Below, piece after piece: positions 26,969 to 35,895 of a DNA stretch of 64,000 bases. The translations under genes and the position numbers were made by a program. Every line of letters begins with the position of its first letter. The first letter of the stretch is position 1. Under the pieces are notes generated by a model. The model was not told where the DNA came from and did no database searches. It saw only the letters and a program-made list of their open reading frames with translations. The stretch comes from Thermohalobaculum sp039026375 (GTDB taxonomy: Bacteria > Pseudomonadota > Alphaproteobacteria > Rhodobacterales > Rhodobacteraceae), in the NCBI GenBank assembly GCA_039026375.1, contig JBCCML010000018.1:1-64000 (forward strand). Direction: 5' to 3'.

Positions 26969-27038
26969 CGCGTCCTATAGTCCGAATTTCACTTGATTGT
27001 GCCAGAGTTGAACGGTTCCGCAAGAGTAAAGGTTCGAG

Positions 27039-28919
27039 CTAGATCAGGGGCGTTTTTTGTCGCTTCGCCAAAAAGTGTGCGTACTGCATGCCAACCACAT
27101 GCGGATGACCAGGCATCCGCATACGGAAGCGCTCACCTCGCTGAGATTGCAATACGTCGTTCATCTGTTTTGTCGTTGGCATTTGCTGAAGCCGAGCGAT
27201 GAGAGCGTCAATTTCAAACACGATTTCCGCCGCGCTACCTCGCAAACTTTGCATAGACTCAATGAGCAGATCGCGATTTTCGGTGAAGTCTAGGGTTGCC
27301 CCGAGGTACCATGCGTATTTGTCCGGGGATAAGCGTGCCTTATCGGGCATCAGGCCTGCCATCGCCTCGCGCAAAGGTGCGCGATAGTTGCCATCCCAGA
27401 CAACAAACTCAGGTGGCAGGCGGACGATGAACTCTATCAAAGACCGGTTCAGTAAAGGCGAAACGTAAGAGATCCCGAATTCAGCTGCATGTGATTGGAT
27501 CTGCTCCTGCATCAACGTTAAGTGCGGTGAGGCCAGCAATTGCACCCGCATGTAGTGAACATCAGGTCGAACTGGTGGATCGGCTGCCATCACTCCCTGC
27601 CGGAACTCAGGTTTCAGCGTTTCCGCTTGCTTTGCTAATGTGGCGACCGGTCTTGTTAGCAGACGAGGGCCGTGCACACTAAACCGCCCACCAAACATAA
27701 ATGCCCTCAGTTCACCAATGACTTGCCTCAATGGTGAGCGCCCGCTTTGGTTTGAGCGCATCTTCGCAAGAGTAAGTGCTTTCCTTAGACGGCCAGCCAA
27801 CGCCAAGTGCGCCAGGGCACCACCAATGAAGTAGCTTGAGCTTTCGTCGCCACCCCAACCCGAAAGGACACGAGTGGCACCGTCTGCCCGTGCAGATCGA
27901 AGCAAGACGCGATAAATCTCATCTGGATCGCTGGCGAGACCCGTTGTCGCGTCGATCGATCCCGTTATTCGAGGGATGGCGCTTGTGCCAGATATGCCGA
28001 ACAGATCAATGTTATCGATTTCTGAGGCAACCCAAGCCGCTGCATGATGCTCAACCCGGATATCGTCTGGGATCCGATCATCTTCATAGGCAAAGCTGTA
28101 GCCTCTAACGCGCCGACTGGGGCCAACCACGTGCGCAGCCATCGCAGCGACGGATGTACTGTCTAATCCCCCGCTACAGTGAGTGACGACTGGTCCATTC
28201 GAGGGAATTGCCCTTTCGACAGCGTTTTTCAGGAGGGACCGCACCTCGCCGAAGACGTCGTCGGGAGACTCCCGATGAGAGATCGGATTGCTTGCATCCA
28301 ACGCCCAGTACTCTTGCTCGTGAATTCTTCCCCGCCGCACCTGCATGATCTGAGCACGTGGCGCTCGTTTGATGTCCCGATAGATCGTGTCTTTTCCGAC
28401 CGCTTGATTGGTTACTGATGCTTTAGCAACTGTACCGTGATCAATTTCACCGTCGGTCAAGTCTGAAATCACCAGCCCTGTGATCAGCGATGCGAAGGCA
28501 AAGAACGCGTCGGGTTTGTGTATGTAGAATAGAGGTCGGCACCCAAACCTATCTCTGACCAAAGACAACGTCTCGTTTGCACTATTCCAGTGGACGAATG
28601 AGAACTCGCCGTCCATTCGCTGTACTGCGTTGAGGGGTGACCGTCCAAAGCTCTCTGACACGACGGTTGGGTCGATCGCCTTGCCTAAAGGATCGTCACG
28701 AAAATACGCTGCATCTAAATCTCCAGCGAACAGCGTGTCGCCGAACTGGTGGAGGGTGTCACTGGTCTTGCAGACAAATTCCCGCACACCGACTGGGCCG
28801 AATTCCGCGCCGAACTGACGATAGCCCCCAGGAACCATCGCATAGCCCATCTTGTCTAAGATCGATTGGCAGTCCGTTCTGCCATTCAGGGGCAGAATAC
28901 CCGCCAGCAGCGTCGCCAT
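27039..28919 (-). CDS. Asparagine-synthetase-like macrolactam synthetase candidate (lasso cyclase type)
   Basis: 626 residues. The N-terminal half resembles the class II glutaminase domain (RMDGEFSFVHWN, VRDRFGCRPLFY), but the protein begins M-A-T, lacking the Cys2 that releases ammonia. The C-terminal half is the adenylating synthetase domain with the ATP motif CSGGLDSTS (residues 248-256) and GWGGDESS at about 370. Loss of the glutaminase Cys with a kept ATP site is the hallmark of lasso-peptide cyclases (McjC type), which activate an Asp/Glu side chain and join it to an N-terminal amine. Two 50-residue precursor-like genes lie directly upstream on the same strand. A cell-surface or antibiotic-type amide ligase is the alternative. 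ATG 28919 has no clear ribosome-binding site. Confidence 0.75.
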   Translation of the reverse strand: MATLLAGILPLNGRTDCQSILDKMGYAMVPGGYRQFGAEFGPVGVREFVCKTSDTLHQFGDTLFAGDLDAAYFRDDPLGKAIDPTVVSESFGRSPLNAVQRMDGEFSFVHWNSANETLSLVRDRFGCRPLFYIHKPDAFFAFASLITGLVISDLTDGEIDHGTVAKASVTNQAVGKDTIYRDIKRAPRAQIMQVRRGRIHEQEYWALDASNPISHRESPDDVFGEVRSLLKNAVERAIPSNGPVVTHCSGGLDSTSVAAMAAHVVGPSRRVRGYSFAYEDDRIPDDIRVEHHAAAWVASEIDNIDLFGISGTSAIPRITGSIDATTGLASDPDEIYRVLLRSARADGATRVLSGWGGDESSSYFIGGALAHLALAGRLRKALTLAKMRSNQSGRSPLRQVIGELRAFMFGGRFSVHGPRLLTRPVATLAKQAETLKPEFRQGVMAADPPVRPDVHYMRVQLLASPHLTLMQEQIQSHAAEFGISYVSPLLNRSLIEFIVRLPPEFVVWDGNYRAPLREAMAGLMPDKARLSPDKYAWYLGATLDFTENRDLLIESMQSLRGSAAEIVFEIDALIARLQQMPTTKQMNDVLQSQRGERFRMRMPGHPHVVGMQYAHFLAKRQKTPLI

Positions 28920-28993
28920 ACCAATACCAATTTGGACAAATCAGCAGCCGAAGGAGTTGCTGTCGTCAACCCCGCAAAACGCAGTTTGGGGGT

Positions 28994-29146
28994 CTATGAG
29001 ACGTCAGGGCTGTTTACGTTAGAGTTAACTTCTGGTGCTGGAACGAAGCCAGCTTGGGTGGAAAATAAGTCCACTGTTTCCAACTCGGGTTTTACCCAAT
29101 CGCGAAGACCACAGGATGTAGAAGCCATGTTTGTTTCATCAGACAC
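28994..29146 (-). CDS. Precursor-like peptide 2 (50 residues, lasso-type leader)
   Basis: From GTG 29146, with GGAGGT 5 bases upstream, to TAG 28994-28996. The product is 50 residues. A leader with W17-x2-P20-x-L22-E and T30 matches the Y/W-x2-P-x-L...T pattern of lasso leaders. The putative core begins near A32-G33 and places E39 seven residues after A32 (an 8-residue ring) or six after G33 (a 7-residue ring). It aligns without gaps from W17 to E39 with the upstream peptide. It ends 75 bases before the cyclase-like gene. Cleavage site and ring are inferred. Confidence 0.7.
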   Translation of the reverse strand: MSDETNMASTSCGLRDWVKPELETVDLFSTQAGFVPAPEVNSNVNSPDVS

Positions 29147-29227
29147 AGTACACCTCCGACGTGTGTCAATCAGATGGCATATGCCTTCTGAAGAATGGGG
29201 TATGGAATAACAACCGTCCTTAACCGT

Positions 29228-29380
29228 TTAAGACACGGGTGCCGTCGGTTGGGCCGTACTTTCTGGGGCATAGGTCGATCCAACCTCAGTCAAACCCATT
29301 TCAACGCTTTCTAGGCTTGGCGCCGTCCAGGCCTTAAGTTGCTCACCGCTCGTTCCGGTCCTGTCAATGTCATGGGACAT
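29228..29380 (-). CDS. Precursor-like peptide 1 (50 residues, lasso-type leader)
   Basis: ATG 29380 to TAA 29228-29230, 50 residues, with AGGA 6 bases upstream. It shares W18, P21, L23, E24, V26, T31, G34 and the block APE (38-40) with peptide 2 at identical spacing. Core candidates start at V33 or G34 and close on E40. The tail (STAQPTAPVS) is small and polar, without an obvious bulky plug. It is first in the transcript, 87 bases from the predicted start site. Confidence 0.7.
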   Translation of the reverse strand: MSHDIDRTGTSGEQLKAWTAPSLESVEMGLTEVGSTYAPESTAQPTAPVS

Positions 29381-29473
29381 CTTCAATCCTATTCGTACGC
29401 TCGACGCCTTACGCCGTCCTCGCCAACACAGTCGCAGCTGTTCGCCATGTTACATCAGTTTTCACCGCTTCGG

Positions 29474-29502
29474 CGTATCGCTGCATCGCACCCAAAAGTC
29501 AA
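29474..29502 (-). promoter_or_regulatory. Promoter of the peptide-cyclase locus
   Basis: On the minus strand TTGACT (29502-29497) and GATACG (29479-29474) are separated by 17 bases. Transcription would start near 29467 and read peptide 1, peptide 2 and the synthetase-like gene. The remaining part of the 317-base divergent gap (29381-29697) shows no other gene or strong signal. Confidence 0.6.
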
Positions 29503-29697
29503 TGTTCCCTACGCGTTTTACCAGGCGTTCCCGCTGTGATTGATCTATCCCTGATCTTCGTTTCGATACAGGACAGGCGAATTGCATTTCGCTAATCAAG
29601 AACGCGGACTTGCAACAAGTTTATCAGGTGACGAGGGCGCTTTCCTGATTTCCATGATCTATGGTTGGTCTTCCGTAATCGCATGCCCCGCTCAGTC

Positions 29698-30609
29698 ATG
29701 AATGAACACGCCGAACCTGTTGTACGCCCTGTCGCCGGCATTCTTTGGATGTTGTTGACCGGGATCCTGTTCGTTGCAGTTACAGGGATTGTGCGGCACT
29801 TGGGTAGTGACATGCCAGCGCCGGAGGCTGCATTTATCCGCTACGCCATAGGCCTGATATTGATCCTGCCAGCCTTTAAACTGCTGCTTACCAACATGCC
29901 GACAGCGATAGAATGGCGCAATTATGCTGTCAGAGGTGTGGTCCACGGCGTCGGCGTGATGCTTTGGTTCTATGCCATGGCGCGCATACCAATCGCTGAA
30001 GTCACGGCCATCGGATATACGGCGCCGATCTTCGTGACGATTGGCGCGGCCCTGTTTCTCGGTGAGAGGCTCCAGGTCAGGCGTATCGGCGCCGTCCTGG
30101 CAGCGTTTGGAGGCGCTCTTGTCATCCTGCGGCCTGGCTTTCAGGAACTTAATAATGGTCAATTGGCTCAGGTTTGTGCGGCGCCCCTGTTCGCTGCATC
30201 GTTCCTGCTCGCGAAAAAGTTCACTGCGGACGCTCCGCCGAGCCTGATTGTCGCGATGCTCTCGGTGTTTTGTACACTGACCTTGTTGCCCGCCGCATTA
30301 CTGAACTGGCATGACCCGACTTGGGAAGAAGTGGGTTGGCTGGCGTTGACCGCATGCTTCGCAACGGCTGGACACTACACGCTGACGCAGGCCTTCAGGT
30401 GCGCCCCAATCACGCTGACCCAGCCGGTGCAGTTTCTTCAGCTGGTCTGGGCGACCCTGTTAGGCATGGCTGTGTTTGGCGAGGCACTGGACCCGTACGT
30501 GCTGGTCGGTGGGGCGGTAATCGTGGGTTCGGCCACTTACATCTCCCATCGCGAAATGGTGGTGGCCCGGCGCGCCCAGACACCACCAGCGACGGCGACA
30601 AAGGTCTGA
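29698..30609 (+). CDS. DMT-superfamily (EamA) permease
   Basis: 303 residues with ten predicted membrane helices in two EamA repeats (GILWMLLTGILFVAVTGIVRHLG, AEVTAIGYTAPIFVTIGAALFLGERL, and PITLTQPVQFLQLVWATLLGMAVFGE). Such proteins export metabolites or amino acids, or act as drug/metabolite carriers. Starts at TTG 29665, ATG 29683 and ATG 29698 are all possible; I use 29698 because the family normally has a short tail before helix 1. It is divergent from the peptide-cyclase locus, and a link to it is unproven. Confidence 0.85.
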   Translation: MNEHAEPVVRPVAGILWMLLTGILFVAVTGIVRHLGSDMPAPEAAFIRYAIGLILILPAFKLLLTNMPTAIEWRNYAVRGVVHGVGVMLWFYAMARIPIAEVTAIGYTAPIFVTIGAALFLGERLQVRRIGAVLAAFGGALVILRPGFQELNNGQLAQVCAAPLFAASFLLAKKFTADAPPSLIVAMLSVFCTLTLLPAALLNWHDPTWEEVGWLALTACFATAGHYTLTQAFRCAPITLTQPVQFLQLVWATLLGMAVFGEALDPYVLVGGAVIVGSATYISHREMVVARRAQTPPATATKV

Positions 30610-30740
30610 ACCGGACAGAGTGTAACGTTTCTCACATAAAAAGTCCGTGTTCGTAGAACCATGTGTAGCGGCTGCTACAGATTCGCTTTGCTGCACACGG
30701 CAGTCTCTCAGCAACACGCAGAAGACAGTGGAGCGAGACG

Positions 30741-31532
30741 ATGATCACCTTCGAAGCCATGATCGAGACGGCGTCATTCCCAACGCTGATCCCGGTGAAG
30801 AGCCAGCCATTCCAGGCGCCGACGCAGCTGCCCACTGGGCCCAATCCGTCATCCGGCACCGCCGGTACTCAGAAACACCTTTGGGGCAGCTGGTCGAACG
30901 ACATCTTCGGCGGCGGTAATCATGGAGAAGCGCCGATCGCAACCGCCTATCATGGTGGCGCCGGTCGCGACACGGTCGACTACTCCGCTTACTCGGTGGA
31001 CCAGGGCGACGCGATCAACGTGAACCTGAAGATCGGCATGAGCTTCAGCCTGTCCGGTCGCTCTCAAGGAGACACTTTCGACTCGATCGAGAACATCATT
31101 GGCACGCGCTGGAACGACGTGATCGTCGGCGATGACAAGCTGATAGGCAATACGTTGGAGGGCGGGGACGGCCGTGACGTCATCCAAGGAGAAGGTGGCG
31201 CTGACCTGATCGTCGGCGGCGGCAGTTCCGATACCATGACGGGGGGCGCACAGGACGACACCTTTCGCTTTTATTACTATGACTCGTTTTCATACCTGAC
31301 GCCGGACGTCATCAAGGACTTCGACCAAAACGGTGACGACCTGCTGGAGTTTGTCTTTGACAAGCCAAAGGAAGCCGCCTGGCGCGCCGAGGCTTGGGTG
31401 CACGAAGGCGCTGAGGGCACCATGGTCTTCGGAACCGAACAACTGGATAAGGGAGCGCATGATCGGTTTGCGGTCTTCTTGGAGGGCCTGGCTGTCGAGA
31501 ATGTCGGCGCAGACGACATCGCCTTTATCTGA
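30741..31532 (+). CDS. RTX-type calcium-binding secreted protein
   Basis: 263 residues. Glycine- and aspartate-rich hemolysin-type repeats occur at about residues 72-85 (GGAGRDTVDYS), 115-130 (IGTRWNDVIVGDD) and 137-175 (GGDGRDVIQGEGGADLIVGGGSSDTMTGGAQDDTF), which should bind calcium outside the cell. There is no N-terminal signal peptide; RTX proteins usually leave through a type I system using a C-terminal signal, here rich in Ala, Val and Phe (FAVFLEGLAVENVGADDIAFI). GGAGCGAG before ATG 30741 supports the start. No enzymatic domain is visible and no ABC/MFP transporter genes are nearby. Confidence 0.8.
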   Translation: MITFEAMIETASFPTLIPVKSQPFQAPTQLPTGPNPSSGTAGTQKHLWGSWSNDIFGGGNHGEAPIATAYHGGAGRDTVDYSAYSVDQGDAINVNLKIGMSFSLSGRSQGDTFDSIENIIGTRWNDVIVGDDKLIGNTLEGGDGRDVIQGEGGADLIVGGGSSDTMTGGAQDDTFRFYYYDSFSYLTPDVIKDFDQNGDDLLEFVFDKPKEAAWRAEAWVHEGAEGTMVFGTEQLDKGAHDRFAVFLEGLAVENVGADDIAFI

Positions 31533-31651
31533 AGCTTGAGCGCGGACGAGCGGGCCAAATGGCAAAGAAGTGCAGTTGGCCTGCCGGTCAGCCGTCCAAC
31601 GACGAAAGACTTGCTCCCTTGGTTAAGCGTGCCACCTATCGCGAGGACAAG

Positions 31652-32785
31652 CTACTTCAGTGTCGCGAGCAGGCCGGCGATCAGTTTGCCGCGCTCGGCC
31701 AGGCTTTCTACTTCGATGTGCTCGGTGAGCGTGTGCAGGCCGTGCCCACGCGGACCAAGACTGTCTAGTGTTGGAATGCCCATAGCGCCCGTGAAGTTGC
31801 CGTCCGAACCGCCACCTGCCATTTCCGCTGGGATGTCGTAGCCCAGATCGTTAGCTAAGCTGCGAGCATGTTCGTAGAGTGCGCGTGTCCGATCATCGGG
31901 TTCCCAAACGGGCCGGGTCACGCCGCGGGTTACCGTGAAGCTCAAATCCTCCCCTGTATAGGACAGCGCCAACATCTTCTCGACCGCAGCATCAAGATCC
32001 GACTGTTTCTTGGCCATGACAAGGGCCTGCGCCGAGCAGCCGGACGGCACGCAGTTCACGTGCAGTTGCTCAGACTGGACGCATCCGCATGAGTATGTGG
32101 CGTCATCCGTGGTCAGTGCCTCGATCTCCAGGATCTTCTTCGACATCTCATGAACTGCTGAGACACCCTTGCGGGGATCCACGCCCGCGTGGTTGGGCTT
32201 GCCGCGAGACTCCAGGTTGAACCTCGCGATCGCGTAGCGGCCCCAGACAACGCGTCCGTTGGCCCAGGACGGCTCCGGCACCAGCACGTAGGCCTGATGG
32301 CGGGCGCTCGCCTCGATGACTTCGCGGGTAGACGGCGTGCCGATTTCCTCGTCCGGCGTGAAAAGCACGGTGATGGGCAACGGTGTCTCGATGCCCGCGG
32401 CCACCAGTTGGCGGATTGCCTCTAGGCTTATGTAGTTACCGGACTTCATGTCCTGGATGCCGGGGCCCCAGGCCTTGCCATCCTCGTAGCGGAACGGATT
32501 CACCTTGAGTGTGCCCAGTGGATGCACCGTGTCCATGTGCCCTGCGATCAGAATACCGGGCGTGCCGGCCTTTGGGTGGGGAAAGGTCGCACGCACGCAA
32601 CCGCCGCACCCAAGCCTTCCTGGGATCCGTTCAATGGTGGCGCCCATTGCCGCCAGTTCATACGCGGCCAGATCGATCATCCGATCGACTGCCGCCGCGT
32701 CATGGGTTGGACTTTCACACTCGACCCAGGGTTCCAGCCCCCGGACCATCACATCATTATCAAACGGCAGTGCGTTGAAATCCAT
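31652..32785 (-). CDS. M20-family metallopeptidase (carboxypeptidase G2/ArgE-like)
   Basis: 377 residues. The zinc motif is GHMDTVHP, the catalytic Glu lies in FTPDEEIGTPST, and a late metal-binding His is in GPRGHGLHTLTEHI. The family removes terminal amino acids or acyl groups from amides. It follows the second M20 gene by 26 bases and is the last gene in a long minus-strand group (31652-38720). The ribosome-binding site GGGGGAGAAAG supports ATG 32785. Substrate not deducible. Confidence 0.85.
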   Translation of the reverse strand: MDFNALPFDNDVMVRGLEPWVECESPTHDAAAVDRMIDLAAYELAAMGATIERIPGRLGCGGCVRATFPHPKAGTPGILIAGHMDTVHPLGTLKVNPFRYEDGKAWGPGIQDMKSGNYISLEAIRQLVAAGIETPLPITVLFTPDEEIGTPSTREVIEASARHQAYVLVPEPSWANGRVVWGRYAIARFNLESRGKPNHAGVDPRKGVSAVHEMSKKILEIEALTTDDATYSCGCVQSEQLHVNCVPSGCSAQALVMAKKQSDLDAAVEKMLALSYTGEDLSFTVTRGVTRPVWEPDDRTRALYEHARSLANDLGYDIPAEMAGGGSDGNFTGAMGIPTLDSLGPRGHGLHTLTEHIEVESLAERGKLIAGLLATLK

Positions 32786-32811
32786 TGTCTTTCTCCCCCG
32801 GAAAGCTGCCC

Positions 32812-33972
32812 TTACGCCGCGGTGCGTTGTTCGATCAGCTTGGCGTAAATTGAGGCACCGACGGGCAGCATCTCGTCATCAAGGATGAAACCGTCGTTGT
32901 GCAACGGCACGTCACCTGCATGGCCAAGCGTGCAGTAAGCGCCGGGCACCACGCGCAACATATCGGCGAAGTCCTCAGACCCGGTCTTAACCTTGGGAGT
33001 GACCTCAGTGTTCTCGGCCCCGACCACCTCGGCCGCGATGTTCAGCATCACATGGCTGAGCTTGTCGTCATTGACCAGGACGTCGAAGATCTCCTGGTTC
33101 TTGTACTCAATTTCGACGCCATAGGCTTGTCCAAGGCCTTTGGCGAGATCGGCCATGCGTCCACGCACCATGTTGGCCACTTCGGTGTCGAAATAGCGCA
33201 TGGTGCCTGAGACCGTCGCATCTGTGGGGATCACGTTGTAGGCAGCGCCCGCATGGATCTGCGTCACCGACAGCACCAGCGGCTCGGTCGGTGGGACGTT
33301 CCGTGCTACAATGGATTGTAGCTGTTGGACCAACGCAGTTGCGATCAAGATCGGATCGCGCGACTTTTCGGGCATCGCTGCATGGCTGCCATAGCCGTGG
33401 ATGATAAAGTCAAAGAAGTCCGCGCCAGCCATCGCTTCCCCTGGCTTGACGCCCACCTTGTGGGGGTCGTGGTACGGTGAGTTGTGCATGCCGTAGACCT
33501 CGTCACAGGGGAAACGTTCGAACAACTTGTCAGCCAACATGGCGCGAGCGCCACCGAGACCTTCCTCGGCAGGTTGGAAGATAAAGACTGCAGTGCCGGA
33601 GAAATCCTTGGTTTCGGCGAGATAGCGTGCCGCACCCAGCAGCATAGCTGTATGGGCATCATGTCCGCAGGCGTGCATCACACCGGGTGTTTTTGAGGCC
33701 CACGGCAAGTTTGTCTTCTCATCAATTGGCAAGGCGTCCATGTCGGCGCGCAGACCAATCCGCCGGCCTTCGCCAGTAGTACCGTGCAGGATGCCGACGA
33801 CACCAGTGTTGCCGACGCCCGTATGTGTCTCGATCCCCCATTGCCGAAGCAGGTCTGCGACGATGCCTGAGGTGCGAACTTCCTGCATGCCCAGTTCTGG
33901 ATGCTGGTGGAAGTCGCGGCGGATAGCGGTCAGATCGTCGGCAAATTCGGCAATTCGGTCGATAATGGGCAC
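32812..33972 (-). CDS. M20-family amidohydrolase (hippurate hydrolase-like)
   Basis: 386 residues, the HipO/AbgB/IAA-amidohydrolase branch. Family blocks are DFHQHPELGMQEVRTSGIV, GLRADMDALPI, HACGHDAHTAMLLGAARYL with metal ligands, and FIFQPAEEGLGGARAM with the catalytic Glu. It hydrolyses N-acyl amino acids or amide conjugates. The start is GTG 33972, with AAGGAGAG 6 bases upstream. Together with the downstream M20 gene it would cleave an amide compound handled by this operon. Confidence 0.88.
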   Translation of the reverse strand: MPIIDRIAEFADDLTAIRRDFHQHPELGMQEVRTSGIVADLLRQWGIETHTGVGNTGVVGILHGTTGEGRRIGLRADMDALPIDEKTNLPWASKTPGVMHACGHDAHTAMLLGAARYLAETKDFSGTAVFIFQPAEEGLGGARAMLADKLFERFPCDEVYGMHNSPYHDPHKVGVKPGEAMAGADFFDFIIHGYGSHAAMPEKSRDPILIATALVQQLQSIVARNVPPTEPLVLSVTQIHAGAAYNVIPTDATVSGTMRYFDTEVANMVRGRMADLAKGLGQAYGVEIEYKNQEIFDVLVNDDKLSHVMLNIAAEVVGAENTEVTPKVKTGSEDFADMLRVVPGAYCTLGHAGDVPLHNDGFILDDEMLPVGASIYAKLIEQRTAA

Positions 33973-34041
33973 AAGTGCTCTCCTTGCAGGGGGCCAAGTC
34001 GGTTAGGGGCAGTATTTGTAATGGTTGCCGGGGCATGCCCG

Positions 34042-34413
34042 TCAGTTAAGGCTCAGATAAGGTGACCAATCTGGCACCGCGACGCGCGGCACTGAGACGA
34101 TCAGGTCACCTAGTAACAGAAAGGATAGGGTTTTCCCGTGCCGATCCAGCCCTAGAGAGGCGTTTACGCCCCCTTGCAGGGCACCGGGGATGACGAAGTT
34201 CAGCGCCATGAGGTTCGGCAGCTCAAATCGTTGGCAATTGGTCACGCCTAGATGGGCAAAAGTCTGTGTGACACGGGCTGCCGTCACCTGTTCCAGCAGG
34301 TACGGCCACGCCTCGGCACGGTAGGCGATGACTGAAACATTGCTGGTATCGCCCTTGTCGCCAGCGCGCCCGTGGGCGACGGCGTGAAGTGGCAGGTCAA
34401 GCTGCGAAGTCAT
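34042..34413 (-). CDS. AtuA-associated small protein
   Basis: 123 residues. The N-terminal block LPLHAVAHGRAGDKGDTSNVSVIAY is characteristic of the short protein that accompanies AtuA-like (DUF1446) enzymes, sometimes fused to them. ATG 34413 overlaps the AtuA-like stop (ATGA), so the longer frame to 34533 is not used. It probably forms a complex or two-subunit enzyme with its partner. Confidence 0.82.
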   Translation of the reverse strand: MTSQLDLPLHAVAHGRAGDKGDTSNVSVIAYRAEAWPYLLEQVTAARVTQTFAHLGVTNCQRFELPNLMALNFVIPGALQGGVNASLGLDRHGKTLSFLLLGDLIVSVPRVAVPDWSPYLSLN

Positions 34414-35780
34414 TCGAAGACCTCGATGCGCACGTGTGGTTCGACACGCTGGCGATCGATCAAGATCGATGCTGTGGCGATCTGGGAGGTCACTGAGGCG
34501 CGGTAGCCACCGCCGCCGGCGGGCCCAGAGCAATATAGCATCATCAACTCGTCGCAGACCATCTGGGCCTTCGACTTATCCAGACTTTGCGTTGCAACGC
34601 GCACTGTGTACTCGCCGTCGGTTGGCAGCTCTCGACTGGCGCGCTGTTCGGCATTTCCGCCGTCCAGCGTCGCTAAGGTACCCAAGGTCTCAATCCGGAC
34701 GGGCTCGTTCAGGCCCTTATCTGAAAGCCGCTCGTGCACGACCTGTCCGGCCAGATCAGCCCTGGCCAGCGCGTTAGGTCCAGCATAGGTCAAGAACGCC
34801 TCGCCGAGCCAGCCACCATCGACGCTAATGGTGGCCTTAAGCGTGGGCGGTGGGGTGTGACCGCGCGCTCCGGCGACGTACACGCGATTCTCTTCCGTTT
34901 CTGTCGCCGAGAGTTGGGTGCAGTCCAGCGTTACGTCGGGCACCAGATAGGCGCAAGGGTCGTGCATCTCGTATAGCAGTTGTTCAGTGACCGTGCGCAG
35001 GTCAACCAGACCGCCGGTGCCGTCCGGCTTGGTGATTGTAAAACTGCCGTCAGCGCGGCATTCGGCAATCGGAAATCCTGCCTGCGCCAATTTCGGAACG
35101 TCTTTGAAGCCTGGATCAGCAAAGTAGCAGCCGGTGACTTGGCCACCACACTCCAGCAGGTGTCCAGCCACCGTGCCCTGAGCGAGGTGATCTAAGGCAT
35201 CTTCGGCCCAGCCGAATTCGTTGATCAGCGGTCCCAGCGCGAGGGCGCTGTCCGTCGTCCGGCCGACCAGGACGACATCCGCGCCGGTAGCGACGGCTTG
35301 CGCGACCGGCCGCGCCCCAAGATAGGCGTTTGCCGCGACGATGGCGCGGCCATCCAGTCCGATGCCCTCGATGGTTTCCAGGGCAGCGATTTCGGACGTG
35401 GGGATGGTTTCTGTAAGGTCATCGCCCAGAACAACCGCGATCTTTACGCCCCGGACACCCAACTCGCGCGCGATCTCAAGTACCCGGTGTGCGCCACCAA
35501 TCGGATTGGCTGCCCCCATGTTGGAGACAATAGTGACACCATGGCGTTTGGCTTTGGCCAGCGCGGGGCGGATGTAGTTATCAAGATACGGTGAGAAGCC
35601 TTTAGTGGGGTCGTCCCGGCGCACATTCTGGGCGACGGCCAACGTGCGTTCAGCCAGCACTTCAAACATGAGATATCGAGGCCCATCCCGGTTCTGCATC
35701 GAAGCCAGAATCGGTAACGAAGCGTCGAAGCGGTCCCCCATGAAGCCCGCGCCGCAGCCGATATGAACCGTATCCGTCAA
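34410..35780 (-). CDS. AtuA-like (DUF1446) protein
   Basis: 456 residues. The N-terminus HIGCGAGFMGDRFDASLPIL, the block SNMGAANPIGGAHRV, GADVVLVGRTTDSALALGPL and the late MMLYCSGPAGGGG identify the DUF1446 family, named after AtuA of acyclic terpene (citronellol/geranyl) utilisation in Pseudomonas. Its reaction is not firmly known; members often sit with carboxylases or aldolases. The start appears to be TTG 35780. No geranyl-CoA carboxylase is present here, so a different substrate is likely. Confidence 0.85.
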   Translation of the reverse strand: MTDTVHIGCGAGFMGDRFDASLPILASMQNRDGPRYLMFEVLAERTLAVAQNVRRDDPTKGFSPYLDNYIRPALAKAKRHGVTIVSNMGAANPIGGAHRVLEIARELGVRGVKIAVVLGDDLTETIPTSEIAALETIEGIGLDGRAIVAANAYLGARPVAQAVATGADVVLVGRTTDSALALGPLINEFGWAEDALDHLAQGTVAGHLLECGGQVTGCYFADPGFKDVPKLAQAGFPIAECRADGSFTITKPDGTGGLVDLRTVTEQLLYEMHDPCAYLVPDVTLDCTQLSATETEENRVYVAGARGHTPPPTLKATISVDGGWLGEAFLTYAGPNALARADLAGQVVHERLSDKGLNEPVRIETLGTLATLDGGNAEQRASRELPTDGEYTVRVATQSLDKSKAQMVCDELMMLYCSGPAGGGGYRASVTSQIATASILIDRQRVEPHVRIEVFE

Positions 35781-35895
35781 CAGGCTTTGCTATTCGTGAT
35801 GGGCTGGTCGTGCGGCCTGTCAGCCGAACTGATGCTACACCCAACTTGCATAGCCAAAGAACCGTGAAGGCCCCGAGAGGTATTGGGAGCTATAC

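Noticed and set aside
26990..27060. T run (GGGGCGTTTTTTG) read as a plus-strand terminator
   Set aside because: No stem precedes it on the plus strand and it lies at the end of the minus-strand synthetase-like gene.
28866..29210. 114-codon plus-strand frame through the precursor-like peptide 2 gene
   Set aside because: No ribosome-binding site or family similarity; the opposite strand has a conserved paralogous pair with good signals.
29462..29587. 41-codon minus-strand frame upstream of precursor-like peptide 1
   Set aside because: It overlaps the promoter, lacks a ribosome-binding site, and shares none of the W-P-L-T-G-E pattern of the two precursor-like peptides.
34414..34533. N-terminal extension of the AtuA-associated protein
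   Set aside because: The extension is antisense-like sequence inside the AtuA-like gene; ATG 34413 gives the usual ATGA coupling.
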